A program made the translations under genes and the position numbers. A stretch of 64,000 nucleotides of DNA from Bromus sterilis. Lineage: Eukaryota > Streptophyta > Magnoliopsida > Poales > Poaceae. Where the stretch lies: NCBI GenBank assembly GCA_950022295.1, contig OX465600.1, positions 200,227,782-200,291,781 on the forward strand. Reading direction: 5' to 3'. Below are positions 34,273 through 45,250 of this stretch, one piece after another. The first letter of the stretch is position 1; every line of letters starts with the position of its first letter. The notes beneath the pieces are model-generated. The model did no database searches, was not told where the DNA came from, and saw only the letters and a list, made by a program, of their open reading frames with translations.

Positions 34273-34944
34273 AATAAGTGGTGGTCGTACTCCGCGCTCT
34301 TCTCGCGGTGGTCGTCATGGTGAAGCGTTGGTGCCTTCCTCCTCTTCCTCGGAAGAGGGTTTTGGTGTTATGACTTTCTCCTGCACGTCCGTGGCCGGGG
34401 CTCTACTCGTAATCTTCTTCCTTCTGCATTTGCTGCCATTGTTTCTGTGTGTGGCCTTGATGGCTTGCATCTTCATCTTCAGGGGTGCGCTCGATCTCCT
34501 TCTTATGTTAAGTTGGAGATCGATAGTTCCCGCTTGATTTTTCTTGGCTTTGGATGGAAATCCTTTGCTCGTCGGTTGAACCTGCGTGATGGTGACATTC
34601 TTTGTTGCCGTTTTGATGGTAAAGACACTCTTGTCATCCGCGCTTTTGACCCGAGCGGCAACCGCATGGATCCGTACTGGCCGGAGACAGGCAATGATGG
34701 TTCTGACGGGTCGAGGAGTCCTTCGCATGCATCTTCAACTGCTTCCTCCTCCGGTGACTCTTCGGGTGCTGATGCGGAGCCGTCTTCAACTGCTTTGAAA
34801 ATCACCAGTCAAGCGGGCACGCCAGACGACCTTGTAGAACTGGAGGTGGCAGCGTCATCTTCGCCAGCAGCTCGAGTGGAGCTGGAGAAGAAGCTGGTAG
34901 AGCAGGAGAAGAAGCTGGTGGAGCATCGTCTTCAACTGTTTTGA
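34273..34944 (+). pseudogene. R5 antisense gene fragment with B3-like DNA-binding domain
   Basis: An open frame at 34483-34944 encodes a segment resembling the C-terminal half of a plant B3 domain: VKLEID, then GWKSFARRLNLRDGD, then CRFDG and VIRAF (residues about 8-60 of this exon). A Ser-rich and then Glu/Lys-rich tail follows. A possible intron 34409-34482 (GT-AG, 74 bp, phase 0 on both sides) joins it to an upstream Ser/Glu-rich exon, which is cut at 34273. Orientation is opposite to R5 pol. B3 domains bind DNA in plant transcription factors. A captured host fragment, or an old family-specific gene, are both possible. The domain call rests on motif recognition only. Confidence 0.6.
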
Positions 34945-35734
34945 AAATAAGTCGAGCTTCACCTTTTGTTATGTCATTGACATCATGAGCCTGCTGCTTC
35001 GACTCCTCCTTTGTCTGTGATGATGCTCGTTGGCTTGGTGCCAATCATCCCAGCATGGGCACTCATGTAGAAGTCATAATTCCTTGGGTGACTGGTGTTG
35101 TAGGCTTATTTGTGCCTTTTGTAACTAGGTTAGTTCTCCATGTAATGAGGATAGCCCTCGAGGAATCAGAGCTGCCTTCTATCCAATGTACTTTCGAATC
35201 TTTTGTACTAAGAATGATCTTCGGGCCCTTGTAATGCGAACTATGCTTGAGTCTTTGTAATAGAATTTGTCTTCGAGTCCTTTGCAAACGAGAGTTGTCT
35301 TCGAGTCCTTGGTGATCGAAAGATGTCTTCAAGTCCATTAGAACTTCGTTTTGTGGGTTCTATCGGGTGCGCAAAAGTGCTCCCGATGGGATTAGCCCCT
35401 GAGGCTACGTTTGAGTCGAAGAGTCGAACGTAGGCTGAGATCTATTTCCTTTATCATTCTTCAATTATTTCCTGTCTTTTATCGGGTGCGCGACAGGGCT
35501 CCCAATGGGAGTAGCCCCCGAGTCTTTAGGTAATCGTTGGCGATTGGGTGAAGACTTAAATATTTGTCTGCGTCTTGCGCTCCGTCCGTATTTCTTAGGA
35601 GTATAGGGTGTTCCATCTAGTTGTAGCCGTGTCTTTCCCTTTGATTCCGGACAGAGTTCAACGGGTGGCGCTTGTCGATGGGTTTTTGCTTGGTCCCTTT
35701 TGAGCTTTGGACTGCATGAGCTACGACCATGTAT
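34945..35734. other. R5 non-coding region downstream of the B3 fragment
   Basis: A repeated ATCGGGTGCGC...CTCCC(A/G)ATGGGA motif occurs near 35368 and 35479. A run of imperfect repeats with CTTCGAGTCCTTG lies at 35190-35335. No coding frame is recognised. Confidence 0.5.
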
Positions 35735-36060
35735 CTCGGGAGGAGATTTTGCAACCGAGCCCCCGAGTGCTTTTGAGAAAGATCGCGAGTGCGACGATAG
35801 CGTCTCTCGGGGGGAGTTTTTGTGCTCGAGCGCCCGAGTGATTTTGTGAGAGGTCGCGCTTGCGACGATAGCGTCTCTCGGGGGGGAGTCTTTGTGCTCG
35901 AGCCCCCGAGTCCTTTGGTAATAGATCGCGATTGCGACGATAGCGTCTCTCGGGGGAGTTTTTGTGCTCGAGCCCCCGAGTGCTTTTGTGAGAGATCGCG
36001 ATTGCGATGACAGCGTCTCTCGGGGGGAGTATTTGTGCTCGAGCCCCCGAGTGCTTTGTT
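35735..36060 (-). repeat. R5 tandem array, about 72 bp unit, 4-5 copies
   Basis: GCGTCTCTCGGG recurs near 35799, 35871, 35943 and 36013. Each unit contains GCTCGAGCCCCCGAGTG, whose minus strand gives an ACTCGGGGGCT motif like a polypurine tract. As in R3 and R4, the array lies between the integrase end and an antisense gene. Confidence 0.85.
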
Positions 36061-36138
36061 TTTGGTAGGATTTGGGCAACATCATTTTATTGCATCGAAT
36101 GTTTACATGAGTTTCCAGATGAGCATGACTGGTGGAGA

Positions 36139-37272
36139 CTATGGGTAGAACAGGCGTAGGTTCGCTACGTTCCAAGGATTACCCACGTCCTCGTCAGTCT
36201 TCGGGTTCTTCAGTCTATAGGCGCCTCCTGCTATGACTTCTGTGATTATGAACGGTCCTTCCAATTGGGGGGCCAGCTTGTGAACTTTCTCTTCTATGAG
36301 CAGTAGGACAAGGTCGCCTTTATTGAAGGTTCTGGTGCGCAGGCGATTGCTTTGGTAAGTGCGCACTTTGTCCTGTTATCCCTCTGACTTTGCTAGGGTT
36401 GTGTCCCTTTCTTCGTCTGCTATTTTTTTGTCATCTTGCAGCGCTTCTTCTGCTTCCTCTTCTTCGTACCCTGAGATCCAGGGTGCCCCAAATTTGAGGT
36501 CATGTGGTAGCACCGCCTCCGACCCGTACACCATAAAGAAAGGTGTGTACTGGGTTGCAGTATTCGGGGTGGTGCGTAGGCAGGCTCCATAGTACGGCAG
36601 GGAGCTCTTCTACCCAGTTGCCCGCGGCCTGCTCGAGTGGTGCAAGGAGCCGCTTTTTGAGTCCTCCGCATACTAGGCGGTTTTCTTTTTCCACCTGGCC
36701 GTTGGATTGTGGGTGTTTTGATGCCCAGTTCTTCGCAGAAGTTCTGGAATTCTGCTGCTGTGAAGTTTGTGCCATTGTCCGTGATGATGTTGTGTGGCAC
36801 CCCGAACCTGAAGATGATTGATTTGATGAAGTTCACCGCCGTGAGGGCTGTGGAGCTGGTGATGGGCACTGCTTAGATCCATTTGGTGAACTTGTCAACT
36901 GCTACTAGCATGTGAGTTCTTCCTCCCTTTGATGATTTCTTCAGTGGGCCCACCATATCGAGTCCACAGGTGGCGAAGGGCCATGATAGTGGTATGGTCT
37001 TGAGTTCTCACGAGTGCTCGACTGAAGATATCCTCTACGTTCCTCATGGCTGTTGGCCAGTAAAGTCTTGTTCTAAAGGCTTTTGCCACGAGTGCTCGAC
37101 TGCAGACATGGTGCCCGAAAGTGCCTTCGTGGATCTCCAGTAGTAGGGTCTTGCCGTCTTCCTCATCTATGCATTTGTGTAGCACCTGAGAAACGCCGCG
37201 CTTCTAGAGCTGTCTGTCGATAACTATGAATGTTTTGGAGTGCCGACTAATGCGTTTGGCTTCTGCGACGTC
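36139..37272 (-). pseudogene. pol: R5 integrase, degenerate
   Basis: HEGTFGHH near 37130 gives the His pair of the zinc-binding part. The following Cys pair and first catalytic Asp region are partly deleted or out of frame. ITDNGTNF near 36780 holds the second catalytic Asp. A frameshift follows near 36720, and VEKENR keeps the Glu in another frame. The C-terminal end is intact from 36366 to 36139 (LEGPFIITEV, then NLRLFYP and stop). Confidence 0.8.
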
Positions 37273-38817
37273 CTACGGTAGGATGCCTTCGATTAGGAAC
37301 CTGTGGAGTGGCTCTCTCCAAGATTGGTCCTCTGGTGCGGGTGGTTGTGGCTCCTCGTCTGCGTTGTGGGCTTCTTCATTAATTACTGGGTCTGCGGCTG
37401 CTACTTGTACTGGTTCAACTGTGTTGTCATCCTCCGTGTCTTCTTCTGGTCCGAGTTCTTTGATTGTTGTGATGGTATCTTCTATATAGGCCTGAATGTT
37501 TCCACCGATCCGGTTTCTCATGTGTGATTGCGCCATTTGCTGGTGTATTGCTCCAGCGTTGCTTAAGCCGAAGGGAATTTTCGGGTGACCTGCTTTTCCT
37601 GAGTCCGTCGGGTGTACTTGGCATTTGACCGCGTCGCTGTTGATCTTGGAGTCCCGTCCATGCTCTTTTGACTCTCTTCTTCCTTCTAGTGGGAAGGTGC
37701 TTTTATCTGTCGCCGTGACTGTTTCCGTGAGTTCTTTCTCGGCTGCGAATGTGTCAGAGACTTTGTGGAAGTCTTGGTCACATTTTTCGGACATGATGGA
37801 GCTCCCGTTGACAGTGATGACGCCCGCGGATCCTGGCATCTTGAGTTTAAGGTGGGCGTAGTGCGGAATCGCCAAGAATTGTGTGAACGCTGGGCGTCCC
37901 AACATGGCGTGATACTGTGATTTACAATCGAGTACTTCGAACTCGAGGGCGCGTCTTGCGAAATTGCGTCTGTTGCCGAAGATGACTTCGAGCTCGATTA
38001 ATCCAAGGGAAGTAGCTGCTTCTCCTAGAGTGTGGCTCGATCTGATCTTTCCCCTGTTGTCTTCGAAGCAGTGGATCGTGCATGGTTCTCCTAGCTGTTC
38101 CCTGACCGTGAGCTTGCCAGACCCGGCGTGCCGTTTCCTCCTTGAGATTCGGAAGAATAGCGCGTGGTCCATTGGGTGCTCGTGAGCTCGCGGGTCGACT
38201 TCGATCCCTGCATTTAGATTATGGTTCCTTATGAGATTGGAAAATTCATCTGGCTTTCGATCTGGGTCATAGTATTCGCCGGTCCGAGTCTCGGAGTCGC
38301 TATCCTGGCGGGTAGTGGCTGTCCGCGCGTCGGCGGGTCGTCGAGTGATCGGCTATCGTGCGGCTGTATAGTTCGACTCGTCAGGTGGAAGCGCTCCGTA
38401 GGATCCTCGCGCATGCCTTCTTGGTCGTTGATTTCTTCCTTGTTGGCGATGGTCTTGGCGGTCGCTGATCTCGAGCTCGGAGTCAGTGTCTTGTTGTGCG
38501 GCGGGTGCCCGGGTGGCGGTGGGTCGTTGAGTGGCCGGCAGGTCCTCTTCTTCATGTTGTAGTTCGCCGATCGGGGTCTCCGTGTAGAACCCTCGCGCCT
38601 TTATTTTCGGACCGTCGAGTTCTCCTTCTCTGGCGGTGGGCTCGGTTGCCTCTGTAGTATTGGTCTTGGCACGGCTGCTGGCCGAGCTATCTTGTCGGGG
38701 CGGCAGAGATGTTCTCCATGATCTTGAGTTCCTCGGGTAGATTGCATCTGGTTCTTGCCCTTGAGTTACGGCTTGCTGGAGACGGAACCGCCGAGATCGT
38801 AATTCCAACCTGTGTAG
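37273..38817 (-). pseudogene. gag-pol: R5 gag-protease-RT remnant with internal deletions
   Basis: The gag start region (38859-38229) has a Glu/Arg-rich N-terminus. A 299-codon frame (38172-37273) then joins pieces that are far apart in normal elements: a gag segment, the protease C-terminal part (LGRPAFTQFLAIPHY), a linker, an RT scrap (IPFGLSNAGA, then AYIEDTI in place of YVDDIV), then the linker just before integrase. The RT core and all of RNase H are missing, yet the frame stays open. It cannot encode active RT. Confidence 0.75.
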
Positions 38818-38835
38818 TTCCCACAGACGGCGCCA
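38818..38835 (-). other. R5 primer-binding site
   Basis: The minus strand reads TGGCGCCGTCTGTGGGAA, two bases after the LTR end. This primer site is common in grass Gypsy elements and differs from the tRNA-Lys site of R3 and R4, confirming R5 as a separate family. Confidence 0.7.
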
Positions 38836-38837
38836 AT

Positions 38838-39262
38838 TGATGGGGATGTAACCCGGCAAATCCCATAGCCAGGGACCCTGGGTTAGTCATGAGAGGCACA
38901 GGTTGGACGATAAGCTCGTCGGCTAACAGGAGGATACGTTCCTGCTCGATATTATTGATTGGAGATGGCGATTACAGGGAAGCCGAGGCTAGGTTACAGA
39001 TTGTGTATTGCTTGATCTCGACGTCTCCCCTCCTAGCCCTTATATTCTAGGCTAGGTCTCGCGGAGTCTGTCCTGATTACAGATGAGGTTTACTAACCAT
39101 TATCTTGTTCCGTACGGCAAGTTTGCACCTTCCTTATGACTCGCGGACTCCTACGTCGGTGCCATTAGTCGGCCAAGGCTGGGCCCAGGCGGTATCTTTG
39201 TGGGCCTTCTGTCTTCTGGTACATTGGGTAGGCTCATCCATAGGAGTCGTGGGGTCACCCCC
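38838..39262 (-). repeat. R5 5' LTR (about 425 bp)
   Basis: On the plus strand it begins TGATGGGG at 38838 and meets R4 gag near 39262. The minus strand has a TATA-like GAATATAAGG near 39050. The outer end on the minus strand reads GTTACGAGGG, one or two bases short of a canonical TG start, so the exact boundary is uncertain. Confidence 0.65.
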
Positions 39263-40349
39263 TCGTAACTGAAGTTCTTGCAGGAGGAACTTGGGAATGG
39301 ATCCGCTGCTGTGATTGACTGACAGCGGCGTTTTGGTCTACTGTGGCTTGCAATAAAAATGCAAGATGTTGAATTCCCTCTGCTGCCGATCCACAGGGCT
39401 GCAGAGAGTTTGCAATCTGAGTTGCCTCTATGAGATTTTCCACTAGGTTCCCCATAGCTCGGAAAGGTTCTCGACCTTGTCCTCGCAGTTTCCGACTTGC
39501 TCTGCTTTGCCTGAGTCAAGCGACCTCCCGGGCCTGACGTTCCAGGGTGCTCTCTAGCTCGGCCAGGCGTTCCCGCTCGGCCAAGTTGGTTAACCTGGCC
39601 ACCTCCAGACTTCAATCTTCCGGAGTACTTGTATCGATAGGGGTGTTTAACAGTCACTCGGCCGCCTTTGCTTCTACTTGCTCCTCTTGAGGAAGGGGTC
39701 GGGGATGCCGACTTGCTTCTCCGAGTTCTAACCTTCGGAAAGCAGACACACGTCGAGCTGGCTCTCGGCCATCAGACCTGGATGGGCTGTTAGCTTCATC
39801 TCGGGCGTGACTATCCCGAACTGGTGACGGTTGATGGGGTGGAGTTTCCGCCATGCACACTTCTGCAACTGCGACTGGAGCGTCGTTGCTTCCCTCCTGT
39901 TCTTCATCCGACTCGGGGTCTGATGCTGCCATGCCCTCCTCTTCGACCGAGTTGAACAGATGCAAAAGAGATGATGAGGAGCCTTCTCCTGCAATCAATT
40001 CATCTAGGGCCTTCTGGGCTGACTCCACCGAGTCGATGACTGGCACCTACTGCACCTTGACTTGTTTTCTGCGATGATGAGTACGCGGGCGGCCCGAGAT
40101 CTTCTTCTTATGGCGGACTGATAAAGGTGTTGGTGCTTGACAATGGGCCGATAGTTGGAGGCGCAGAGCCCCCGACTCGTCAGCTCAGAAGTGGACGTTG
40201 CCTCTTGAAGGTAGCAGTTGCGCCTGGAGCGGTGAATCCGCCAGCCAGGCAGAATCATCAGCAACGAAGGCCAATGATCCGAAACGAAAAACCTCTCCAA
40301 CGATGAGCTCAGAGCCGTGAACCGAAGAAGAAGATGAAGAAACTGCCAT
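39263..40349 (-). pseudogene. gag: R4 gag, N-terminal part only
   Basis: ATG at 40349, homologous to 8782 in R3. An open segment at 40046-39654 includes DSVESAQKALDELIAGEG. It ends at 39263, where R5 begins, so the Gag core and zinc motif are lost. A stop precedes 40046, and another is near 39652. Confidence 0.75.
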
Positions 40350-40372
40350 CTCTACGATTGCGGATCAACTCA

Positions 40373-40390
40373 GCCCCACGGTGGGCGCCA
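40373..40390 (-). other. R4 primer-binding site (tRNA-Lys type)
   Basis: The minus strand reads TGGCGCCCACCGTGGGGC, two bases after the LTR. It is the exact complement of the 3' end of plant tRNA-Lys(CUU) as I know it. Confidence 0.85.
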
Positions 40391-40392
40391 AC

Positions 40393-42323
40393 TGTCGGGG
40401 ATATAATCCTGACAATAGAGTGGGGGGTATGGAAGGAGCTAAATGAATCTGTACGTAGAGTGGTTGATGCAGGGGAAATTATACATGTTAGGCCTCTCTG
40501 TAGAGATAAAAACCTTATTCATGTCCCAGAATGACTGGGGTGTTCTTTGCTTAAAGGTTGAGAATGTAAGTTCAAGTATGTGATCAGAGGGGGAGGGGGT
40601 GAATGATCACTTCAAATTTTTGCATGAAACTATGAAGTGAAGCATAACTTAACAGCAGAAGAGTTTCAACAGAAAGGTAAACATCGAAGCAGAACATGAT
40701 TGAAGCATAACGTAGTGAATCAATAGCATTGAATCAATTGCATTGAAGCAAATCACTGAAGCAATTGATAAACTGAATGTAAGTGCGGAAAGTAAAACGA
40801 ACTCTTGACTCAGCGATGTTTGTTCGACCAGTTCACACTCTGCAAAGTGATACGTCTGGTTGGAGGGACTTGTGATTGAACACATGAGCTAACCTCTCTC
40901 CGTCCGTATCTCCACTGCACCAATCTCCTTGAGCTTGGTCAGTTCTTCACTCGTGGTTGATTATTGAGGAAATCACCGAAACCTTTGAAAAACTGGACTT
41001 CGAGGCGACAATAACTCTTCGCTCTCTGAAGAACAACTCTCTAACCGTCTAGGAGAATTGCAGTTCTCCAAGATAAAAGGGCTAGCAAACTTCTTCCTAA
41101 GTCATAATGAATCAACTCAGATCAATAGGACTTATACTTCGGTGGATGGGTTTTGAAATGCTTCGGTGGGGTTGCTCTCTCTCTCTCTCCTCTTTAGGGA
41201 ATCAATCTTGGAGTAGCCACCGGCCAATGAGGGCGGGGGTGGCGTATTTATAGGTGGCAATCCCTAGGTGCGAAATGACTGAAGTGACCCGATGTGACAG
41301 CTTGACACCTGTCCCCAACGGTCATATTTCCAATCAAAGCGCAACTTTACTTGCGGTCCAAGTAAAGCTGACTCACGGACTTGGTTCTGCTTCAGGAGCC
41401 GAAAGAACAAAGTCTTCGCTGGTGAAGCATTACCTAGCTCACATGAGATTTCTTCAACTCTGGCTTCTCACTAGTTTAGATTCGATCATTGTCTTTTCAT
41501 CAAAACCTTCGGAGTACATTTACTAAACCCCTCTTGATAGTACGGTTTTTCCTACCACTCAAAGAAGTAAAAAGAACTACGCAAAAACAACTAAGTCTTG
41601 CGCCATCTTGATCATCTTCTTCGATGAGACGAGCTTCAGGATTCCTTATCTTTTTAGGGGTCGACATCCGTGATGAGCTTCACTCTAGAGGATGTGCTTC
41701 GGTAAAAGTATAAATCTTCGTTGAAGCTTTATCACCAACCTATAACTTCAGGAACCTAACCATCTGTTTCACACTAGAAAACTTGTTAGTTCCTCTACTG
41801 TTTTGTCCAACAATATCCAAAACTCATGAGGGCATAACTTTGCTCTTACAGAGAAGAATGGTGTTGCGTGTGCCCGTACAGCAGGAGGGGGAATGGCTTA
41901 TATAGAGTGCGCCTCCGCCCCTTAATGCCTCAGCTTAATGGGTCTTTAATTACAAGTTTAAATGCATACTAAATACAAGAAATGGTCTACTCATTACTTC
42001 TAATAAAGGCCGAGGAAGGCCCGCGGTCTTGAATGCTTCCCGTCTGTTGCGTTCTTATCTTTCGAGTAACGAATAACCCATCGTTCATCCTCTCCGTGTA
42101 ACAAACCACTTGGATCTTGTTTTCTCTCCGAGTGGCCAACTACTCGGAGGTGGTTTCTGTCTTCCGAGTAATATGTTATTCAGGGATATATTGGGAGTTG
42201 AGATAAAGCGTCTGTATTCCATACTGACGTTACTTATTTTATTAGGTGTGTTGGAAACCCGAGGGCTTGAAGTAACCCTTGGTTTCCTTTTCCTTGGGGT
42301 ATACCTTTGGTATGATCACGACA
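40393..42323 (-). repeat. R4 5' LTR, split by R6
   Basis: Without R6 and one copy of its 5 bp duplication the LTR is about 640 bp, matching the other R4 LTR. The minus-strand TATA is at 41897-41905. The plus strand starts TGTCGGGG and ends ATCACGACA. Confidence 0.88.
40565..41850. mobile_element. R6: 1286 bp solo LTR
   Basis: It begins TGTAAG, ends CTTACA and is flanked by perfect GAGAA duplications (40560-40564 and 41851-41855). The uninterrupted sequence is seen in the other R4 LTR near 25077. There is no primer site, polypurine tract or coding frame. A CT microsatellite lies near 41178 and a TATA-like TATTTATAGG near 41247. Family not recognised; possibly Copia. Confidence 0.85.
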
Positions 42324-42328
42324 GCCGC

Positions 42329-42709
42329 CGGTGAGCTCGCTGTCCTCTGCCTCCTCTTTTCTCTCTCTCACCTGACACCTTGGCCCCACCTGCCATAGAC
42401 CCAAGCCGCATCCCAAACCGTTTTAAGTGGAGACGTATTCCAAAAATACGCCTTCGACGTCAGCCCCAAAGACTCAAGCACTACATGGCAGGAGACCCCA
42501 TCAATGTAGAGGTGGATGTGATACATATAGCTACTCATGAAGAACATATTGCAACTCTGTGTTAGACACCGGCCGCAGCAGAAACCAAATAGATATGTAA
42601 TACGGTAAGAAAACTTCGTAAACATCAATATAAGTATCGTATTATCATTTTTTGAAAAATAAGGAAAATTCCAAGCCGAAGTGGAGCTGGAGAGGAGCTC
42701 CCGGTGGCC
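42329..42709. mobile_element. H remnant, right piece, and unassigned sequence
   Basis: 42329 to about 42500 continues the GC-rich H sequence. About 42570-42709 is AT-rich and may be internal sequence of R7. The minus strand next to 42709 has ACCGGGAGCTCC, reminiscent of a decayed tRNA-Asp-type primer site. A 61-codon frame at 42380 resembles nothing. Confidence 0.35.
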
Positions 42710-43068
42710 TGATGGCACTGAAGTAGTGCTCCTCGTTGGTTGGACGTATCCTAGCAGTAAATTTCCCTTGGCGAAGATCCCAAGGTTGAGTTCGACCAGT
42801 AGGACTTCAAGCTCGACAAATAGGTGTGACGCGCCGTCTCTTGATATCACTTGCTTCACCTGGACCTTCACACACAACAAGTTACTTTGCTCCCAACGAG
42901 TACAGAGAGGTCATCAATCCCTCCGGCCTTGTCGTTCACAAAGGATCAAACGCAAGAGGATAATGGTAGTGATAATTGCAATGAAAGTAAAAGCAGGAAA
43001 TAAAGTGGAGGTGTAAATAGTGGTGAAAATATGGAACGGGGTCCCATGATATTCACTAGTGATGTCGC
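42710..43068 (-). mobile_element. R7: old LTR fragment related to R10
   Basis: It aligns with the beginning of the R10 LTRs, for example TTTGCTCCCAACGAGTACAG and TTCACTAGTGATGTC, with many substitutions. It is cut at 43068, where a 15-base G run and R8 begin. Confidence 0.65.
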
Positions 43069-43083
43069 GGGGGGGGGGGGGGG
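43069..43083 (+). repeat. Poly-G run at the R7/R8 junction
   Basis: Fifteen G in a row follow GATGTCGC, exactly where R7 homology stops. It may be a real junction feature or a base-calling or assembly artefact. Confidence 0.7.
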
Positions 43084-43460
43084 TGGAATAAGCCCATAAC
43101 CCGACATTAGGTTCAATGGGCCGACTCACATAAGGAAGGCCCACAAAATAAAACCGGGCCACAAGCCGGCCGCGCAAGGCAAGAAGATCGAAGCCGTAGA
43201 AGGAATTCGACTTACCTTGTACAACACGTAGCATATTTGTAAAGTAGAATAGGACTGCACCTCATGTAGGAGTCAGACTCGTGGAACCCCGGGACCTGGC
43301 GCCTTTATAAGTTGTGGTCCACGGGATGTAGAGTCAGAACAATATCAATCCAAGATAGGACTAGACATGGAGGGAGCTCTGCAAGGCATGACGGGATTCA
43401 TCGCTGGACGAATTTTGATATCGGGTCTCGATCGGGTCTATCCACATATTTATTGGCAGG
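43084..43460 (+). repeat. R8 putative 5' LTR remnant and leader
   Basis: It starts TGGAATAAGCCC. CCTTTATAA at 43303-43310 is a plausible TATA box, in a context (GGAACCCCGGGACC before it) common in grass Gypsy LTRs. I cannot find a convincing LTR end or primer site before the gag start, so part is probably deleted. Confidence 0.45.
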
Positions 43461-45250
43461 ATGGATGGATCTGAGCCAGAGCCAGATCCTGAAGTCCCCA
43501 TCGAAACCTCGAGTAGGCGACACGCCGGCTGCAAAAACACTTTTGTCGGATTCATTGATGAGTCTCCAGAGCCGGAATGCTCTGTCGAGTCCCCGATGTA
43601 CGATGGCTCAGAAGAACTTACTGATGCCGACTCGTACCCTAGTGAAGGAAGCTTCTCAGATGAGGGATCCGTCCGATCCGTGGGGAGCAAAAAAATTGGC
43701 ACCGGAGTGCCAGAATACAACCCGGATTATCCTCACTTTGAGCCTACATATTGCGCCACGGTGTTCATGGCTGACATTGGAGGACAGGGGAGTCAGGCAG
43801 CTCAAAATCAAGGTGCAGAGCCAACGGCCAGCACAACCCGCTCGTCAGAACATGTCCCCGCCGGAGCCGAAGCCCACACAGATGCCTTGAACTCCCTTGG
43901 TCAGGCCTTGGCCATGACAGTAACAATGGAGAATTAGGAGGCCTGGAAGATGAGGGTGAACGAACACAAGGCACGGGTAGAAAGATTACGGAGGGAGGTC
44001 AACACCGAAAAGGAGAAAATGGCTGAGAGAGAATCCTGGCTCGTTTAGCAAGCCGCACGCCTCCGTGGAGAGTCAGAACTGATAGAGGCTCAGCGACTAA
44101 GCCTCGCCCATACCCGCCCACAGGGATACGAGAGTCGGTTCCCCCTGGCTACCAAGGATGAACGCTGTTCCACAGCCCTGACCAATCGGCTCCCCCAGGA
44201 TACACGCCTCCTAGACATCCGGCTCCTTCGCCACGCCAACATCGCTTCCATACACCTCCTCATCACTTTGACAACCCATGGCTAACGTCATGGCGGCAAC
44301 TCGTTTCCTCACCAACACGGCAATTCAGGGGGACACTCCAGTAGGTCGTGCCACTCGAGAAGACGTCGACTTCCTCAAGACTGCGATCACACAGCAAGCC
44401 CAATACTCACAAGCGGTCCCATACATACATGGAACTCCATATCGAAGTGTGAGCCGACAACCATAATCGTCGGCTGCTGCAGCCTCGAGCAGCCATCGCC
44501 ACCACAGAGCACCACCGACTCTGAGCCCTCACGGGGCACTGAGAATTATGGACCTACCGGCAACTAACGCCAACCGCCGTGTAGAGCCGCCAGCCACCTT
44601 CCCCGACAAGAACAAAACGCTGAGTTCGTCAGCAGATCCGTGAGTAACCGGTGTCTAGTTTCGGCTATGAGAAACACACGTTTGCCCCCGGATTTCGAGG
44701 GACCGCGTAAGATTCCAAACTACACAGCTGACATGGACCCGACGGCTTGGATCGAAAGCTACGACCTCGCCATGGACATGCTGCAAGCCAGCGAAGAAGT
44801 CTGTGCCCGTTACTTCACGATGATGTTCGAAGGGCCGGCTCGTACATGGTTCAAAAACCTTGCAGAGAATTCAATCACCTCCTAGGCAGACCTCAGAGAG
44901 AATTTTATCAAGAATTTCCAAGGAACCTGCCGGCGAGCCACCACAATCGTCGACTTGGAGCACTATGTCCAGAAGGAAGGAGAGTTGGCCCTAAGCTGGG
45001 CACGACGAGTCGTAGATATAGTCCATTCCTCAGACACTATTACCGCTCAGACAGCAGTGATCGTCTTGGAAAGAAACTGCAAGTTCGAGTCCCTAGTGCA
45101 CAAGCTTGGCCGACTCAAGAGGATGGTCAGTAACATGGGAGAGATTATGAATGCGGTTATCAAGTATGCCGAGTCTGACAAAACCAAGGATGCTGATCTA
45201 GAAGAGGAAAAATCCGCCTAGAATAAAAAGAATAACGGCAAGGGATCATA
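43461..45250 (+). pseudogene. gag: R8 gag, degenerate
   Basis: ATG at 43461 opens a 158-codon acidic N-terminus. Stops and frameshifts break the middle (43935-44640). The Gag core is at 44640-45220: DMDPTAWIESYDLAM, RTWFKNL, a stop at 44883, then FIKNFQGTCRR in another frame. The region forms the particle shell in related elements. Confidence 0.75.

Larger units (their letters stand above)
34273..39262 (-). mobile_element. R5: truncated, internally deleted Tat-type Gypsy element inside R4
   Basis: It reads on the minus strand: 5' LTR 38838-39262, primer site, shortened gag-pro-RT, integrase, 72 bp tandem array, antisense B3-domain gene on the plus strand, then an abrupt end at 34272. There is no 3' LTR. 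R4 sequence equivalent to R3 positions about 9870-12320 is missing at this point. R5 therefore appears to have inserted in R4 gag, after which a deletion removed its 3' LTR and 2.4 kb of R4. Recombination between two transcripts is an alternative, since both read in the same direction. Confidence 0.75.
24909..42323 (-). mobile_element. R4: Gypsy (Tat-type) element related to R3, with R5 and R6 inside
   Basis: It reads on the minus strand: 5' LTR 40393-42323 (split by R6), primer site, 5' part of gag, then R5 in place of about 2.4 kb, then RT, RNase H, integrase, 197 bp array, antisense gene on the plus strand, polypurine tract, 3' LTR 24909-25550. Flanks ACCGC and GCCGC suggest a 5 bp duplication. 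It differs clearly from R3 in array unit length and LTR sequence, so it is a related subfamily and not a recent copy. R3 and R4 face each other with their 3' ends. Confidence 0.88.
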
